A stretch of 58,943 nt of DNA from a virus: the IMG/VR virus record IMGVR_UViG_3300009495_000017, positions 1-58,943 of that record. One strand, 5' to 3'. Positions 1-10,800 of this stretch are shown one piece after another (positions within the stretch are counted from its first letter, which is position 1; each line of letters opens with the position of its first letter). Both the position numbers and the translations under genes were made by a program. The notes below the pieces were generated by a model. The model saw only the letters and a program-made list of their open reading frames with translations, had not been told where the DNA came from and did not search any database.

Positions 1-3000
1 ATAGTACATTACTTGTAGATGCTATTAATAATATTGTTACTGCTACAATCAGCGGTGATATTACAGGTGACATTTATAGTAATGACGGAACAAAAATTCT
101 AGAAAACGGAACCGATGGAACTGATGCAACATTTACAGGTGATGTTACAGGTGACGTAACAGGTAATGCTGATACTGCAACTGCATTAGAAACTGCAAGA
201 AACTTTAGTATAACTGGTGATGTTGTTGCAAGCCCAATAAGTTTTGACGGCACTGGAAATGTTGTTCTTAATAGTGTAATACAAGCTAATAGTGTTGACC
301 TAGGAACAGACACAGTTGGTGACTATGTTGAATCACTAGTTGCAGGTACTGGCGTAACTCTAACAAATAACACAGGCGAAGGCGCAACTCCTACAATTGC
401 AATAGGTCAAGCAGTAGGTACAACTGATGATGTTGAATTTAATGATGTTACTGTAGCTGGTACATTAACAACAGACGACATTACAGCAGCAACAGTTACA
501 GCAAGCGGCAACGTTGTTATTAGTGGTAACTTAACAGTAAGTGGTACAACAACAACTGTAAACACAGAAGAAATTAAACTTGCTGATAATCAAATTGAAC
601 TTAACAGTAATTTAGGTGCAGGTACTGCTCCTACACAAGATGCAGGTTTACTTATTAACAGAGGTTCTGTTGTTGACGTACAAATACTTTGGAATGAAAC
701 TACAGACAAGTTTGAATTTAAAGATGCAGCAGGAACTCCTGTATATCAAACTGTAAAAGCAGCAACATTTGAAGGTGCAGTTACGGGCGATATTACTGGT
801 GACTTAGTTGGTGATGTTTATGCAAACAACGGCACAAGCAAGATATTAGAAAATGGTACAGATGGCACTGATGCAACGTTTACAGGTGATGTTACTGGTG
901 ACTTAACTGGTGATGTAACTGGTGATGTAACTGGTGATTTAACTGGTGATGTAACTGGTGATGTAACATCTACAGGCACAAGTACATTTACTACAATTGA
1001 CGTAAACGGCGGCACTATTGATGGCGTTGCAATTAATAATAGTGTAATAGGTGCAACAACAGCAGCAGCAGGTAATTTTACAACAATAGATGCAACTGGA
1101 GATATTACAGGTGACACTGTTGGCGTACACACTGGTGCAGTAGTTGGTAACGTTGTTGGCAATTTAACTGGTGATGTATTTGCAAGTAATGGCACTAGTA
1201 AAGTGCTTGAAAACGGAACTGATGGATCTGATGCAACATTTACTGGTGACGTAACTGGCGATGTTACTGGTAATGCTGACACTGCAACAATTCTTGCTAC
1301 AGCAAGATCGTTTAATTTAACAGGTGATGTAACTTCAGATACTGTTACTTTTGACGGGTCAGGAAATGTTAGTCTTACAACTACATTTAACCCAGGTAAC
1401 TTAGTATTAGGAACAGATACAACCGGTGATTACGTAGAATCATTAGTTGCTGGTACTGGCGTAACTATAACAAACAATACAGGTGAAGGTACTACACCTA
1501 CACTTGCAATCGGACAGGCTGTTGGAACTACTGACAATGTTATATTTAATAACATAACAGCAAATGGTACTTTAAATACTGATGACATTACTGCATCTAC
1601 AGTTACAGCAAGTGGTAATGTTGTTATTACAGGCAATCTAACAGTAAATGGCAACACAACTACTATTAATAGTACAACACTTGATGTAGATGATATTAAC
1701 ATAACTGTTGCAAAAGGAACAACTGATAGTTCAACAGCAAACGGTGCAGGTCTAACTATTGACTTAGGTACTGACGGTGAAGCTACTTTAGTATGGAATC
1801 ATGTAGGTCAACATATCGCGTTTAATAAACCAGTAAGTTTAGGTGTTAATAAACTTTCAGGCAGTATAATTGGTGATATATTTGCAAGTAATGGTACTAG
1901 TAAAATATTAGAAAATGGCACTGATGGAACTAATGCAACATTTACAGGTGACGTAACAGGAGATGTAACAGGTGACGTAACAGGAGATGTAACAGGTAAT
2001 GCTGATACTGCAAGTGCTTGGGAAAATTCTAGAACAGTAACTTTTGCTACAGGTGACGTAACTGGATCGTTTAGTATTGATGGAAGCGCAGACGTATCAA
2101 ACGTTGCACTTACAATAGGTGCAAACAGTGTAGCATTAGGTACAGATACAACTGGTGATTATATCGAATCAATTAGTGCTACATCTGGACATATAACTAT
2201 AACAGGCGGTAGTGGCGAAAGTAGTACTCCTGTATTGTCATTGCCTAACTCGGGTGTAACAGCAGCAACATACGGTTCTACAACTTCAATTCCAGTTATT
2301 ACTGTTGATGCGCAAGGGCGTATTACAACAGTAACAACACAGTCAATAACTACAAGTATAGGGTTAAGTGACGGGTCTAACACTGATGTAGTAGCAGGTG
2401 GCGAAACTATAACATTTACAGGTGGCACTGGTCTTTCAAGCGCAATTTCAAACAATGAAGTTACATATGCATTAGATGCATTAAGTGTTGATCCGTCAGG
2501 CACTTATGGAGGTGCAACTTCTATACCTGTGTTAACTGTAGATGAATACGGTAGAGTTACAGGTGTTTCAACATCAACATTAGTAGAAACATTAGATATT
2601 ACAGACGGATCAAATTCAACTACTATTGACTTATTAACTGAACAATTAACTGTTGAAGGAACTACTAATGAAATAACTGTAACAGTAAGTAATAATAAAA
2701 TTGCTGTTAGTTTACCAGATGATGTTACAATAGGAAATGATGTAACAATTAGTAATGATTTAATTCTAACAAGAGATGCAACAGTTGGGCGTAACTTAGT
2801 TGTTACAGGTGACATTACAGCAGGCGGAACTTTAACATATGCAACACTAAGTGGTGTAGATATTAATGCAAGTGGTACAATTAGTTCTGCAATTTTTGAA
2901 ACAGATCAAATTCGTATAGATGATAATTTTATTGAAACATACAATACAAATACCGATCTAGAACTTAAAGCAGCTGGTACAGGTAGCGTTTTAATACCGA

Positions 3001-6000
3001 GCAACACATTAGAAGTTACTAATAATACTACAGTTGGCGGAACACTTGGAGTAACAGGTGAAACAACTACCGCAGCTATAACAGCAAGTGGTGTAATAGC
3101 AGCAAATGCCACAGGCAATTCTCTTACAGTAGCAGATACATTACGTATTGCACAAACCGGTAGCGGATTACGTATGACAAACGTTGGTGCGTTTGACAAT
3201 GACGGTAGTGATAACTTTAGAATTTTCGCATCAAACACACTTTACCTACGTGCAAACGGTGAAACAGGTGGCGGGATTGTAATTGATGCAGCAAATCAAA
3301 ATGTAAGTGTTGACAATAATCTAACTGTTACAGGAAACTTAACTGTCCAAGGTACAACTACAACTGTAGAATCAACTGTAACAACAACTGAAGATCCAGT
3401 ACTAAGAGTTGGCATAAGTGGTCTAAGTGCAAGTGATGGTAAAGACAGAGGTATTGAATTCCTACACTGGGATACATCTGCAAAAGTAGGATTTTTTGGA
3501 TTAGACGAAGGTACAGGGCGCTTTAGCTTTATACCAAATGCTACTAACACTTCAGAAGTGTTTACTGGAACACTAGGTGATGCACAGTTTAACAGAGTTT
3601 ATGCTGCTGTTACTGGTAACATTACTGGACAAGTAAGTGATATTAGCAATTTTGACACCGACGATTTATCAGAAGGTTCTACTAATCAATACTTTACACA
3701 AGCTAGAGCAAGAACTAGTATAAGTGCTACTGATGCAGGAGGGTTTGGATCTTTTGCATATAATAATTCAACTGGTGCACTTACGTATACAGGTCCAAGT
3801 GCAGCAGATATTAGAGGAAACTTTAGTGCAGGTGGCGACTTAACATATAATAGTGCAACAGGCTTGTTTAGTGTAACTACATATAAAACATCTGATTTTA
3901 ATACTGATTTTGGTAATAAATCAACTGACGATTTATCAGAAGGTTCTACTAACGAATACTTTACACAAGCTAGAGCAAGACAAGCAATTACTTTAACTGA
4001 TGCCGGCGGCGACGGAAGTATGACATATAATACTGCTACTGGTGCGTTTACTTATACAGGTCCAAGTGCCGCAGAAGTAAGAGCAAAAATTAGTGCAAGC
4101 GGTGATATTAATTATAATAACACAACTGGTGTTATATCATTTACTGAGCGTACAGATGCAGAAGTGCGTGGATTAATTAGTGCAGCAGCATCTCCGATAA
4201 CATATAATAGTGCAACAGGTGAAATAGGATTTGACAATGCTGGCTCTGCTTATATTACTTATGCTGATTTAAGTGGCGGTACAGGTGTAACATATAATAA
4301 TGCAACAGGTGTAATTAGTATTGGTCAAGCAGTAGGTACAACTGATGATGTTGAATTTAATGATGTTACTGTAGCTGGTACATTAACAACAGACGATATT
4401 ACAGCAGCTACAGTTACAGCAAGTGGCAATGTTGTTATTAGTGGCAACTTAACTGTAAGTGGATCTACAACAACTGTAAACACAGAAGAAATTAATTTAG
4501 CTGACAATACAATTAAATTAAATTCAAATGCAACAGGTAGTGCAACTGAAGATGCAGGACTTGAAATTGAACGTGGTGACGACACTAATGTTACATTGCT
4601 ATGGGACGAAACAAATAATAGATGGACTATAGGAACAGAAACGTTTGTTGCTGCGACATTTATAGGTGACTTAACTGGTGATGTTACTGGCACTGTAAGT
4701 GATATAAGCAATCATAGCACATCTGATTTAAGCGAAGGTACAAACAAATATTATACTGACACTAGAGTACGTGCAGCAGTAAGTGCAGGCGGTGATCTAT
4801 CGTTTGATAGTGGCACAGGTGTGTTTAGTGTTACAACATATAAAACAGCTGATTTTACAACTGACTTAGCAGCAGCAAGTGTTGATGGTATCGGTGATGT
4901 TTCAATATCAAATATTAAACCAGGACAATATTTACGCTATGGCGGATCGTTTGGTGATACTGCATACGGAAACACATTATTGTTAATTCCTAGTAATGGT
5001 AGTGAAGATGCTACAACATTCTTAGATGAAAGTAATATTGCTGGCACAATTACTGCCAATGGTGATGCAAAAATTACACAAACAGTTAAAAAATTCGGAA
5101 CTGGTAGTTATTTAGGTAACGGTACTAATTCTTATCTAAATGTAACACGAACAGCAATTGGTACTAGTGATTTTACAATTGATTTTTGGGTGTACCATGA
5201 TAGTAGTGTATCAGGTTATATTTACTCTGCAGATGACACTACATCGTTTCAAATTAGTGGTTCACTTGGTGTAACCGACAGTAATGGAAATATTTTAACA
5301 GCAACATCTTTAACTCCAAATACATGGTATTATGTAAGTTTTACAAGAACAGGCGGCACACTATATAGACACATTAACGGTACAATAAGTGCAAGTTCAG
5401 CTTACACTAGAGAATTAACAGCCACAGATTGGAACATTGGTGGTAACCCAGCAGCAGCAAATGGTTTAGAAGGTTATATAAATGGTAACATTGACGACTT
5501 TAGAGTTACAACATCAGCACGTTATGATTCAAGTAACTATATAACCCCTGAAAGAGCTGCATATACATATGCTGGTACACTTGGTACAGAATTTGAAAAT
5601 GTAACTCCGAACATAAATGACTTAATTGATGTTGATACATCAGGAATAATAGACGGACAAGCACTAATTTATGATGCAGCAGCAGATACATTTAAACCTA
5701 GTACTGCCCTTGCAATAGCAAGTGTAACAAACGATTTACTAGTTGATGGAACACTTACTATAAACGGTACAATATTTGGTTCTAATACTATTGAATTAGA
5801 TGATATTACAATTAGTGGTAACCAAATTAGAACAACTGCATCAAATGCTAATTTAGAATTAAGTGTTGCAGGTACAGGTGCAATTGAATTACTTGATAGC
5901 ACAAATATTACAGGTGATGCTACAGTAAGCGGCACTGTTGATATAGACGGACTGGCAACACTAGCCGAAGCAACTGTTGAAGATTTAACAATCAATCAAA

Positions 6001-7808
6001 TTGTTGTTCCTAGTACAGGCGGCAGACTAAGTGGTAGTAGTAACTTAACATATGACGGCACAACCTTTGTAGTTGGTGCTAACAAGCTAACAGTAGCGTC
6101 TGCAAGTGGCAATACAGCAATTGCAGGTACATTAGGCGTAACAGGAGAAACTACTTTAGCAAGTGCAATTGTTTCAGATTTAACAGCAGGTCGTGTTATA
6201 TTTGTCGGAACAGACGGTGCATTAGTTGACGATTCTGGATTTACTTTTGATGGTACAACACTTACTGTACCACAATTAGAATCATCATCAGGATCTAGTT
6301 TTCCAACTCTAGCTGTCACTGATTTAACTGAGGATCGTATTTTAATTGCAGGCGGTAATGGCGAAGTAGAAGATACTGCACAGCTTACATTTAGTAGCTC
6401 GTTGCTAACTGTTGACGCCGCAGCAACAATTACAGGTAATATACAAGTTAATGGTAATGTTGATTTAGGTGCAACTACTGCTCAAACTATTACATTTGGT
6501 GGTAGAGTTGATAGCCATATTGTTCCAAGTGTATCAAATACATATGACCTAGGTACTGAAGATTTACGTTGGAATGATCTATACTTAAATGGTAATTCAA
6601 TTTACTTAGGTGATACTACTATGAGTTCGTATAATAACGGACTAAGGGTTCATATGCCAAGTTCATCTACATTGATGGATCTATATAACGATACAACTTA
6701 TTCAAACAGAGTTGATGTTGGTGATATATTAATTGATACAAATGTAATTCAAACTACAGTAAGTGCAACTGATTTAGAATTAAGAACTAATGGATCAGGC
6801 ACAATTGAATTACAAGATTCGACAAATATTACTGGTGCTTTAGATGTAAGCACAACACTAAATGTGCAAGGCGCAACTACTTTAGCAACAGCTAAAATAA
6901 GTGACTTAACAGATGGTAGGGTTTTACTAGCTGGCACTAATGGAGAAGTAGAAGATAGCGGAAACTTAACATTTACTTCTGATACACTTGCTATAACAGG
7001 TGATGCTACAGTTAGTGGTACTATTAATGTTGACGGAGTTGCAACCGTAGCAGGATCAGTAGTAGAAGATCTAACACAGCATAGAGTGCCAGTAGCTGGC
7101 ACAGGTGGTAGATTAATTGACAGTGCAAACTTTACATTCTCAAGCAACACACTAGGACTAAATGGAACATTAAATGTTACCGGTCAAGCAGACATTGATG
7201 ATATTACTATTAATGGAACTACAATTGGTACTACTACAGGCGGATTAATAATTGATCCTGACACAGCAGGAGTTGGCGGTACAGTGACTATTGCTGGTAA
7301 CTTAACTGTTCAAGGTACAACTACCACAGTAGATAGTACAACAGTTACTATTGATGATCCGGTGTTTACTTTAGGTGGTGATACAGCTCCGAGCATTAAC
7401 GATTCGAAAGACAGAGGTATAGAATTCCTTTGGCACAATGGAACAGATGCAAAGGTTGGATTCTTTGGATATGATGAATCAACAGGACGATTTACATTTA
7501 AGCCAGACTCAACTAACTCAAACGAAATATTCAGTGGTAATGCTGGCGATGCAGAGTTTAACGATTTATATGTACAAGACTTAACTGTTAACAGCATTGT
7601 TACAAGCGGTGATCTAGCAGTTGAACATGGTGGTACAGGTGTAAGCACACTAACATCAAAAGGCATTTTATATGGTAACGGCACAGGGGATGTTCAAGTT
7701 ACAGCAGCATCAGGAGATGCAGACGCATCAACAAGTAATCAAATACTTACAACTGACGGTAGCGGAGTTCCAGTTTGGACAGACACAATTGACGAAGGCA
7801 CTTTCTAA
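1..7808 (+). CDS. Giant repetitive tail fibre protein, 5' truncated by window edge
   Basis: The frame is open from base 3 to the stop at 7806-7808, giving 2,601 visible residues with the N-terminus outside the window; the GTG at 1203 is internal. The protein is low in Cys and rich in Gly, Thr, Asp and Val. It is built of recurring beta modules: TGDVTG runs, GNLTVSGTTTT segments followed by an ENAG/EDAG...RG...WNE-like block, LSEGSTNQYFTQARAR segments, and two copies of a KDRGIEF...KVGFFG block (about 3440-3590 and 7400-7560). A LamG/concanavalin-like jelly roll occupies visible residues 1658-1850 (FTIDFWVY ... NTWYYVSFTRTGG ... GNIDDFRV). The end carries a GGTGVSTLTSKGILYGNG motif common in phage fibres. 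The modules are typical of long fibres of marine T4-like phages. The role is probably host recognition or a fibre shaft; the exact fibre type is unknown. Confidence 0.88.
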   Translation, partial: STLLVDAINNIVTATISGDITGDIYSNDGTKILENGTDGTDATFTGDVTGDVTGNADTATALETARNFSITGDVVASPISFDGTGNVVLNSVIQANSVDLGTDTVGDYVESLVAGTGVTLTNNTGEGATPTIAIGQAVGTTDDVEFNDVTVAGTLTTDDITAATVTASGNVVISGNLTVSGTTTTVNTEEIKLADNQIELNSNLGAGTAPTQDAGLLINRGSVVDVQILWNETTDKFEFKDAAGTPVYQTVKAATFEGAVTGDITGDLVGDVYANNGTSKILENGTDGTDATFTGDVTGDLTGDVTGDVTGDLTGDVTGDVTSTGTSTFTTIDVNGGTIDGVAINNSVIGATTAAAGNFTTIDATGDITGDTVGVHTGAVVGNVVGNLTGDVFASNGTSKVLENGTDGSDATFTGDVTGDVTGNADTATILATARSFNLTGDVTSDTVTFDGSGNVSLTTTFNPGNLVLGTDTTGDYVESLVAGTGVTITNNTGEGTTPTLAIGQAVGTTDNVIFNNITANGTLNTDDITASTVTASGNVVITGNLTVNGNTTTINSTTLDVDDINITVAKGTTDSSTANGAGLTIDLGTDGEATLVWNHVGQHIAFNKPVSLGVNKLSGSIIGDIFASNGTSKILENGTDGTNATFTGDVTGDVTGDVTGDVTGNADTASAWENSRTVTFATGDVTGSFSIDGSADVSNVALTIGANSVALGTDTTGDYIESISATSGHITITGGSGESSTPVLSLPNSGVTAATYGSTTSIPVITVDAQGRITTVTTQSITTSIGLSDGSNTDVVAGGETITFTGGTGLSSAISNNEVTYALDALSVDPSGTYGGATSIPVLTVDEYGRVTGVSTSTLVETLDITDGSNSTTIDLLTEQLTVEGTTNEITVTVSNNKIAVSLPDDVTIGNDVTISNDLILTRDATVGRNLVVTGDITAGGTLTYATLSGVDINASGTISSAIFETDQIRIDDNFIETYNTNTDLELKAAGTGSVLIPSNTLEVTNNTTVGGTLGVTGETTTAAITASGVIAANATGNSLTVADTLRIAQTGSGLRMTNVGAFDNDGSDNFRIFASNTLYLRANGETGGGIVIDAANQNVSVDNNLTVTGNLTVQGTTTTVESTVTTTEDPVLRVGISGLSASDGKDRGIEFLHWDTSAKVGFFGLDEGTGRFSFIPNATNTSEVFTGTLGDAQFNRVYAAVTGNITGQVSDISNFDTDDLSEGSTNQYFTQARARTSISATDAGGFGSFAYNNSTGALTYTGPSAADIRGNFSAGGDLTYNSATGLFSVTTYKTSDFNTDFGNKSTDDLSEGSTNEYFTQARARQAITLTDAGGDGSMTYNTATGAFTYTGPSAAEVRAKISASGDINYNNTTGVISFTERTDAEVRGLISAAASPITYNSATGEIGFDNAGSAYITYADLSGGTGVTYNNATGVISIGQAVGTTDDVEFNDVTVAGTLTTDDITAATVTASGNVVISGNLTVSGSTTTVNTEEINLADNTIKLNSNATGSATEDAGLEIERGDDTNVTLLWDETNNRWTIGTETFVAATFIGDLTGDVTGTVSDISNHSTSDLSEGTNKYYTDTRVRAAVSAGGDLSFDSGTGVFSVTTYKTADFTTDLAAASVDGIGDVSISNIKPGQYLRYGGSFGDTAYGNTLLLIPSNGSEDATTFLDESNIAGTITANGDAKITQTVKKFGTGSYLGNGTNSYLNVTRTAIGTSDFTIDFWVYHDSSVSGYIYSADDTTSFQISGSLGVTDSNGNILTATSLTPNTWYYVSFTRTGGTLYRHINGTISASSAYTRELTATDWNIGGNPAAANGLEGYINGNIDDFRVTTSARYDSSNYITPERAAYTYAGTLGTEFENVTPNINDLIDVDTSGIIDGQALIYDAAADTFKPSTALAIASVTNDLLVDGTLTINGTIFGSNTIELDDITISGNQIRTTASNANLELSVAGTGAIELLDSTNITGDATVSGTVDIDGLATLAEATVEDLTINQIVVPSTGGRLSGSSNLTYDGTTFVVGANKLTVASASGNTAIAGTLGVTGETTLASAIVSDLTAGRVIFVGTDGALVDDSGFTFDGTTLTVPQLESSSGSSFPTLAVTDLTEDRILIAGGNGEVEDTAQLTFSSSLLTVDAAATITGNIQVNGNVDLGATTAQTITFGGRVDSHIVPSVSNTYDLGTEDLRWNDLYLNGNSIYLGDTTMSSYNNGLRVHMPSSSTLMDLYNDTTYSNRVDVGDILIDTNVIQTTVSATDLELRTNGSGTIELQDSTNITGALDVSTTLNVQGATTLATAKISDLTDGRVLLAGTNGEVEDSGNLTFTSDTLAITGDATVSGTINVDGVATVAGSVVEDLTQHRVPVAGTGGRLIDSANFTFSSNTLGLNGTLNVTGQADIDDITINGTTIGTTTGGLIIDPDTAGVGGTVTIAGNLTVQGTTTTVDSTTVTIDDPVFTLGGDTAPSINDSKDRGIEFLWHNGTDAKVGFFGYDESTGRFTFKPDSTNSNEIFSGNAGDAEFNDLYVQDLTVNSIVTSGDLAVEHGGTGVSTLTSKGILYGNGTGDVQVTAASGDADASTSNQILTTDGSGVPVWTDTIDEGTF
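405..478 (+). repeat. 74-bp direct repeat, copy 1 (copy 2 at 4323-4396)
   Basis: Bases 405-478 match 4323-4396 exactly, in the same frame and direction. Strong similarity continues downstream for more than 100 bases through the GNLTVSG segment. The copies are 3,918 bases apart within one gene, a substrate for in-frame deletion or exchange. Confidence 0.9.
882..965 (+). repeat. Seven tandem 12-bp units encoding TGDV/TGDL
   Basis: Seven in-frame 12-base units of the form ACTGGTGATGTA follow one another without interruption, encoding (TGD[V/L])7. Units differ at only a few positions, so unit number can change by slippage or recombination without breaking the frame. It lies inside the first fibre gene. 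Confidence 0.93.
1944..1991 (+). repeat. Four tandem 12-bp TGDV units in an alternating pattern
   Basis: Four in-frame 12-base units alternate between ACAGGTGACGTA and ACAGGAGATGTA, so the array is an exact doubled 24-mer. This points to a recent 24-bp duplication inside the fibre gene. Confidence 0.92.
4323..4396 (+). repeat. 74-bp direct repeat, copy 2
   Basis: Second copy of the 405-478 repeat. It encodes the GQAVGTTDDVEFNDVTVAG region of a fibre module. Downstream similarity has drifted mainly at third codon positions, so the protein module is conserved beyond the exact DNA match. Confidence 0.9.
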
Positions 7809-7812
7809 ATGC

Positions 7813-7820
7813 AATAAATA
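7813..7820 (+). promoter_or_regulatory. T4-type late promoter AATAAATA (C follows)
   Basis: AATAAATAC lies 5 bases after the stop at 7808 and 62 bases before the next ATG, giving the longest untranslated leader in the window. The leader contains GGGCGTCTTAGGACCTGACCC (7843-7863), which could form a weak hairpin. Confidence 0.65.
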
Positions 7821-7882
7821 CAATAACAACTTTTGACCACCGGGCGTCTTAGGACCTGACCCATACTATATAGGATTGAAAA

Positions 7883-10800
7883 ATGGCAAGTAAGATTAAG
7901 CATCTCCGCTCTAGTGTTGCAGGTAGAGCACCAACAGCAGGACAAATGGATGAAGGGCAATTAGCTCTTAATACTGCTGATGGTAAACTGTTTATGAAAA
8001 AATCTGACAGTTCAGTTAGAGAAATTACAAAACAAATACACGACGGTGACACTAGTGTAAGCATTGACGAAAGCGGTGCAAACGGTAAAATTGTATTAGA
8101 AGCAGACGGATCTAATGTTGTTGAAGTTGCAAACGCAGCAATGAATATTAAAGTTCCTGTTGTCATTGAAGATAATGATTCTATTACAATTAGAGAAGCT
8201 AGTGCAAACGGAACTAACGGTGTTGTAATTAAAGTACCTGAAAGTATTACTAGCACCTATGATTTTAAACTTCCACCTACAGCAGGTGCGCCCGGGCAAG
8301 TTATCACTACAGACGGATCTGGAACACTAAGTTTTGAGAATCCTGGCATCACTTCAAACATGATCTATGTTGATAGTGTTGCAGGTAGTGACAGTAATGA
8401 TGGATTTATAAAGCCCGTAGCAAGCATTAAGAAAGCATGTGAAATTGCTAGTGAAAATGTTTATGTGCCAAAAGTTACAGTTACTGACACAAAAAATGAT
8501 GCGATTCAACTTTTAACATTAAACAAAACGTTTATACAAAAAGAAGTTATAGCATACATTACATATCAAGTTGCAAATGCAGGCGGAATATGGAGTGGCT
8601 TTACTTATAACAGTACAACTTGTGAAAGAGATGTAGGATATATTGTTGACGCAGTAATATACGATTTAAAATTTGGTGGTAATAGTAAATCTATTGAAGC
8701 TGGTAAAAAGTATTATTTAGGAACAACATCTACGCAAGAAGTAATTGATAATCAAAAACCACAAACTGTTGCGGCGTTAGAGTATGCAAAACATATCGCA
8801 GGTGATATTATTAGAAATATTGCATTAACTGATGATCAAGACGGCAATGCTAATGCTCCTTTTCAAACAACTGTTACACAAGTAACAAATAATACATATG
8901 ACGACGGTGCAAGTTCGAAAACTGCTCACGACGATTTATGGGACGAAACAATTACTATTCTTGATCTAGGTATAGGACAGGCCAGTGCAATAGTTTATGG
9001 AACTTTTACTGTTAATCTTGTATCTATTAAAATAGGCACTGGAGAATATTTAGAAGACAATCCTATTGTCGTACCAGACAACGTTTCTATAATGGGCGAT
9101 GCGTTGCGCTCTGTAGTTATACGTCCTCAAAATGTTCAAAAAGATATTTTCCGTATTCGTAATGCAGCGTATATGAGCGGATTTACATTTAGAGATAAAC
9201 TAGATGCAAACGGAATACCTACAGGAACATATAATTTTGCTGTAGCATTTGATGATCCAGACGACCATGGTGTGAGTAGACATTCGTATCCAGGGTTACC
9301 TATACAAAAAACAATAATTACAGCTTCACCTTATGTACAAAACTGTTCTATCATTAGTTTTTTAGGAGGAAACGGGTGTAATGTAGATGGGTCAAAAGTA
9401 TTCCAACCAAATACTCCTGTTAATCAATTAGAAGCTGAAAATCCTGTTGCAGGCGCAGCGCCAGTACAAAATCCAAGTATTGTTGGTAACGCATTTACTA
9501 TCTTATCTTTTGGAGGAACTGGTTATAGAGTATCAAATAATGCATATTCACAAATTGTTAGTTGTTTCCAGATTTTTTGTAAAAATGGTTCTTATGCTCA
9601 AAGCGGCGGCTACTTATCAATTACAAACTCTGCAACAAACTTTGGTACTTACGCACTAAGAGCAAGTGGCTTTAGGAGCGAAGCATTTGAATTTGATAGA
9701 GGAATAATAGCAACAAATGGCGTTGACGGAGTATTCCAAACATTCGATTTAATAGGGTTTGACAGGGCAGTAACAGAACACTACATTACAAGATTTGTAA
9801 ACAGTAACGGAGATGATGTTACTGATGATTACAAAACAAGCACTACAACAAAAACATTTAGTGCAAATAGCAGTACAGTAGATATAGCCAATAATAAATT
9901 TGTTATTACAACACATGGGTTTTCTAACGGAGATAGAGTAAGATATGATTCTAATGGTAATGCAGATATATTTGGCATTTACGACGAAACCTATTATTAT
10001 GTAAGTTTAATTAATACTAACGAATTTCAGTTATATGAAGATGAAGAATTAAGTAATTTAGCAGAACTAGGCACTACATCTTCTGGCACGCATAAATTTA
10101 TATCAGGCGACGAAGAATTTTTTATTAATGAAATTAAAAATGCTCATACAATATATCAAACTATAGTATTAGGAGCAGGCTCATATAACTTTACAGTAGG
10201 TCAAGAAATTACAGGTACAGTTAGTGGCAACACAAATAATGCGTATGTGTATAGTTGGGATAGCGGCACTAACACTCTTGTTGTTAGTATTAACCAAGTT
10301 GTTGTTTCAGGTGTTACTAGCTATGTTAAATTTACAGCAAGCAGTACTATTAATGTTGATGCTAATGGTAATACTAATATTTCTATATCTAGTGTTGCTG
10401 ATAAAACAAATTTACATAGTGCTAAAATACTTATTCGTTCAACATTATCAGGCGGATCAGTTAACAATATTGCGTTGTTACCAGGCTTCCAGTGTTTTTT
10501 ACATCGCCCGTCTATTGTTAATAGTTCTGCACATACTTGGGAATATGCAGGGTCCGGTACAGATTATAACGCTATGCCGATCAATGGCGGTCAGAGTATT
10601 CCTGATTATGAACAATACGAAGATTTGCCTGGAAGAGTATATACTTCAGGTACAACAGAACTAGGTGATTTTAAAGTTGGTAAATTCATTACAGCTCAAA
10701 ATAGAACAGGTAATGTTACATTTACAAACAAAGTTTCTATTGCTCAGTTAGATAGTTTACAATTAAGTTTATCAGATGTAACTATTGAAGCTATATCTAC

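Noticed and set aside
882-965. CRISPR-like array
   Set aside because: Units are contiguous 12-mers with no spacers and are in frame within a long coding region.
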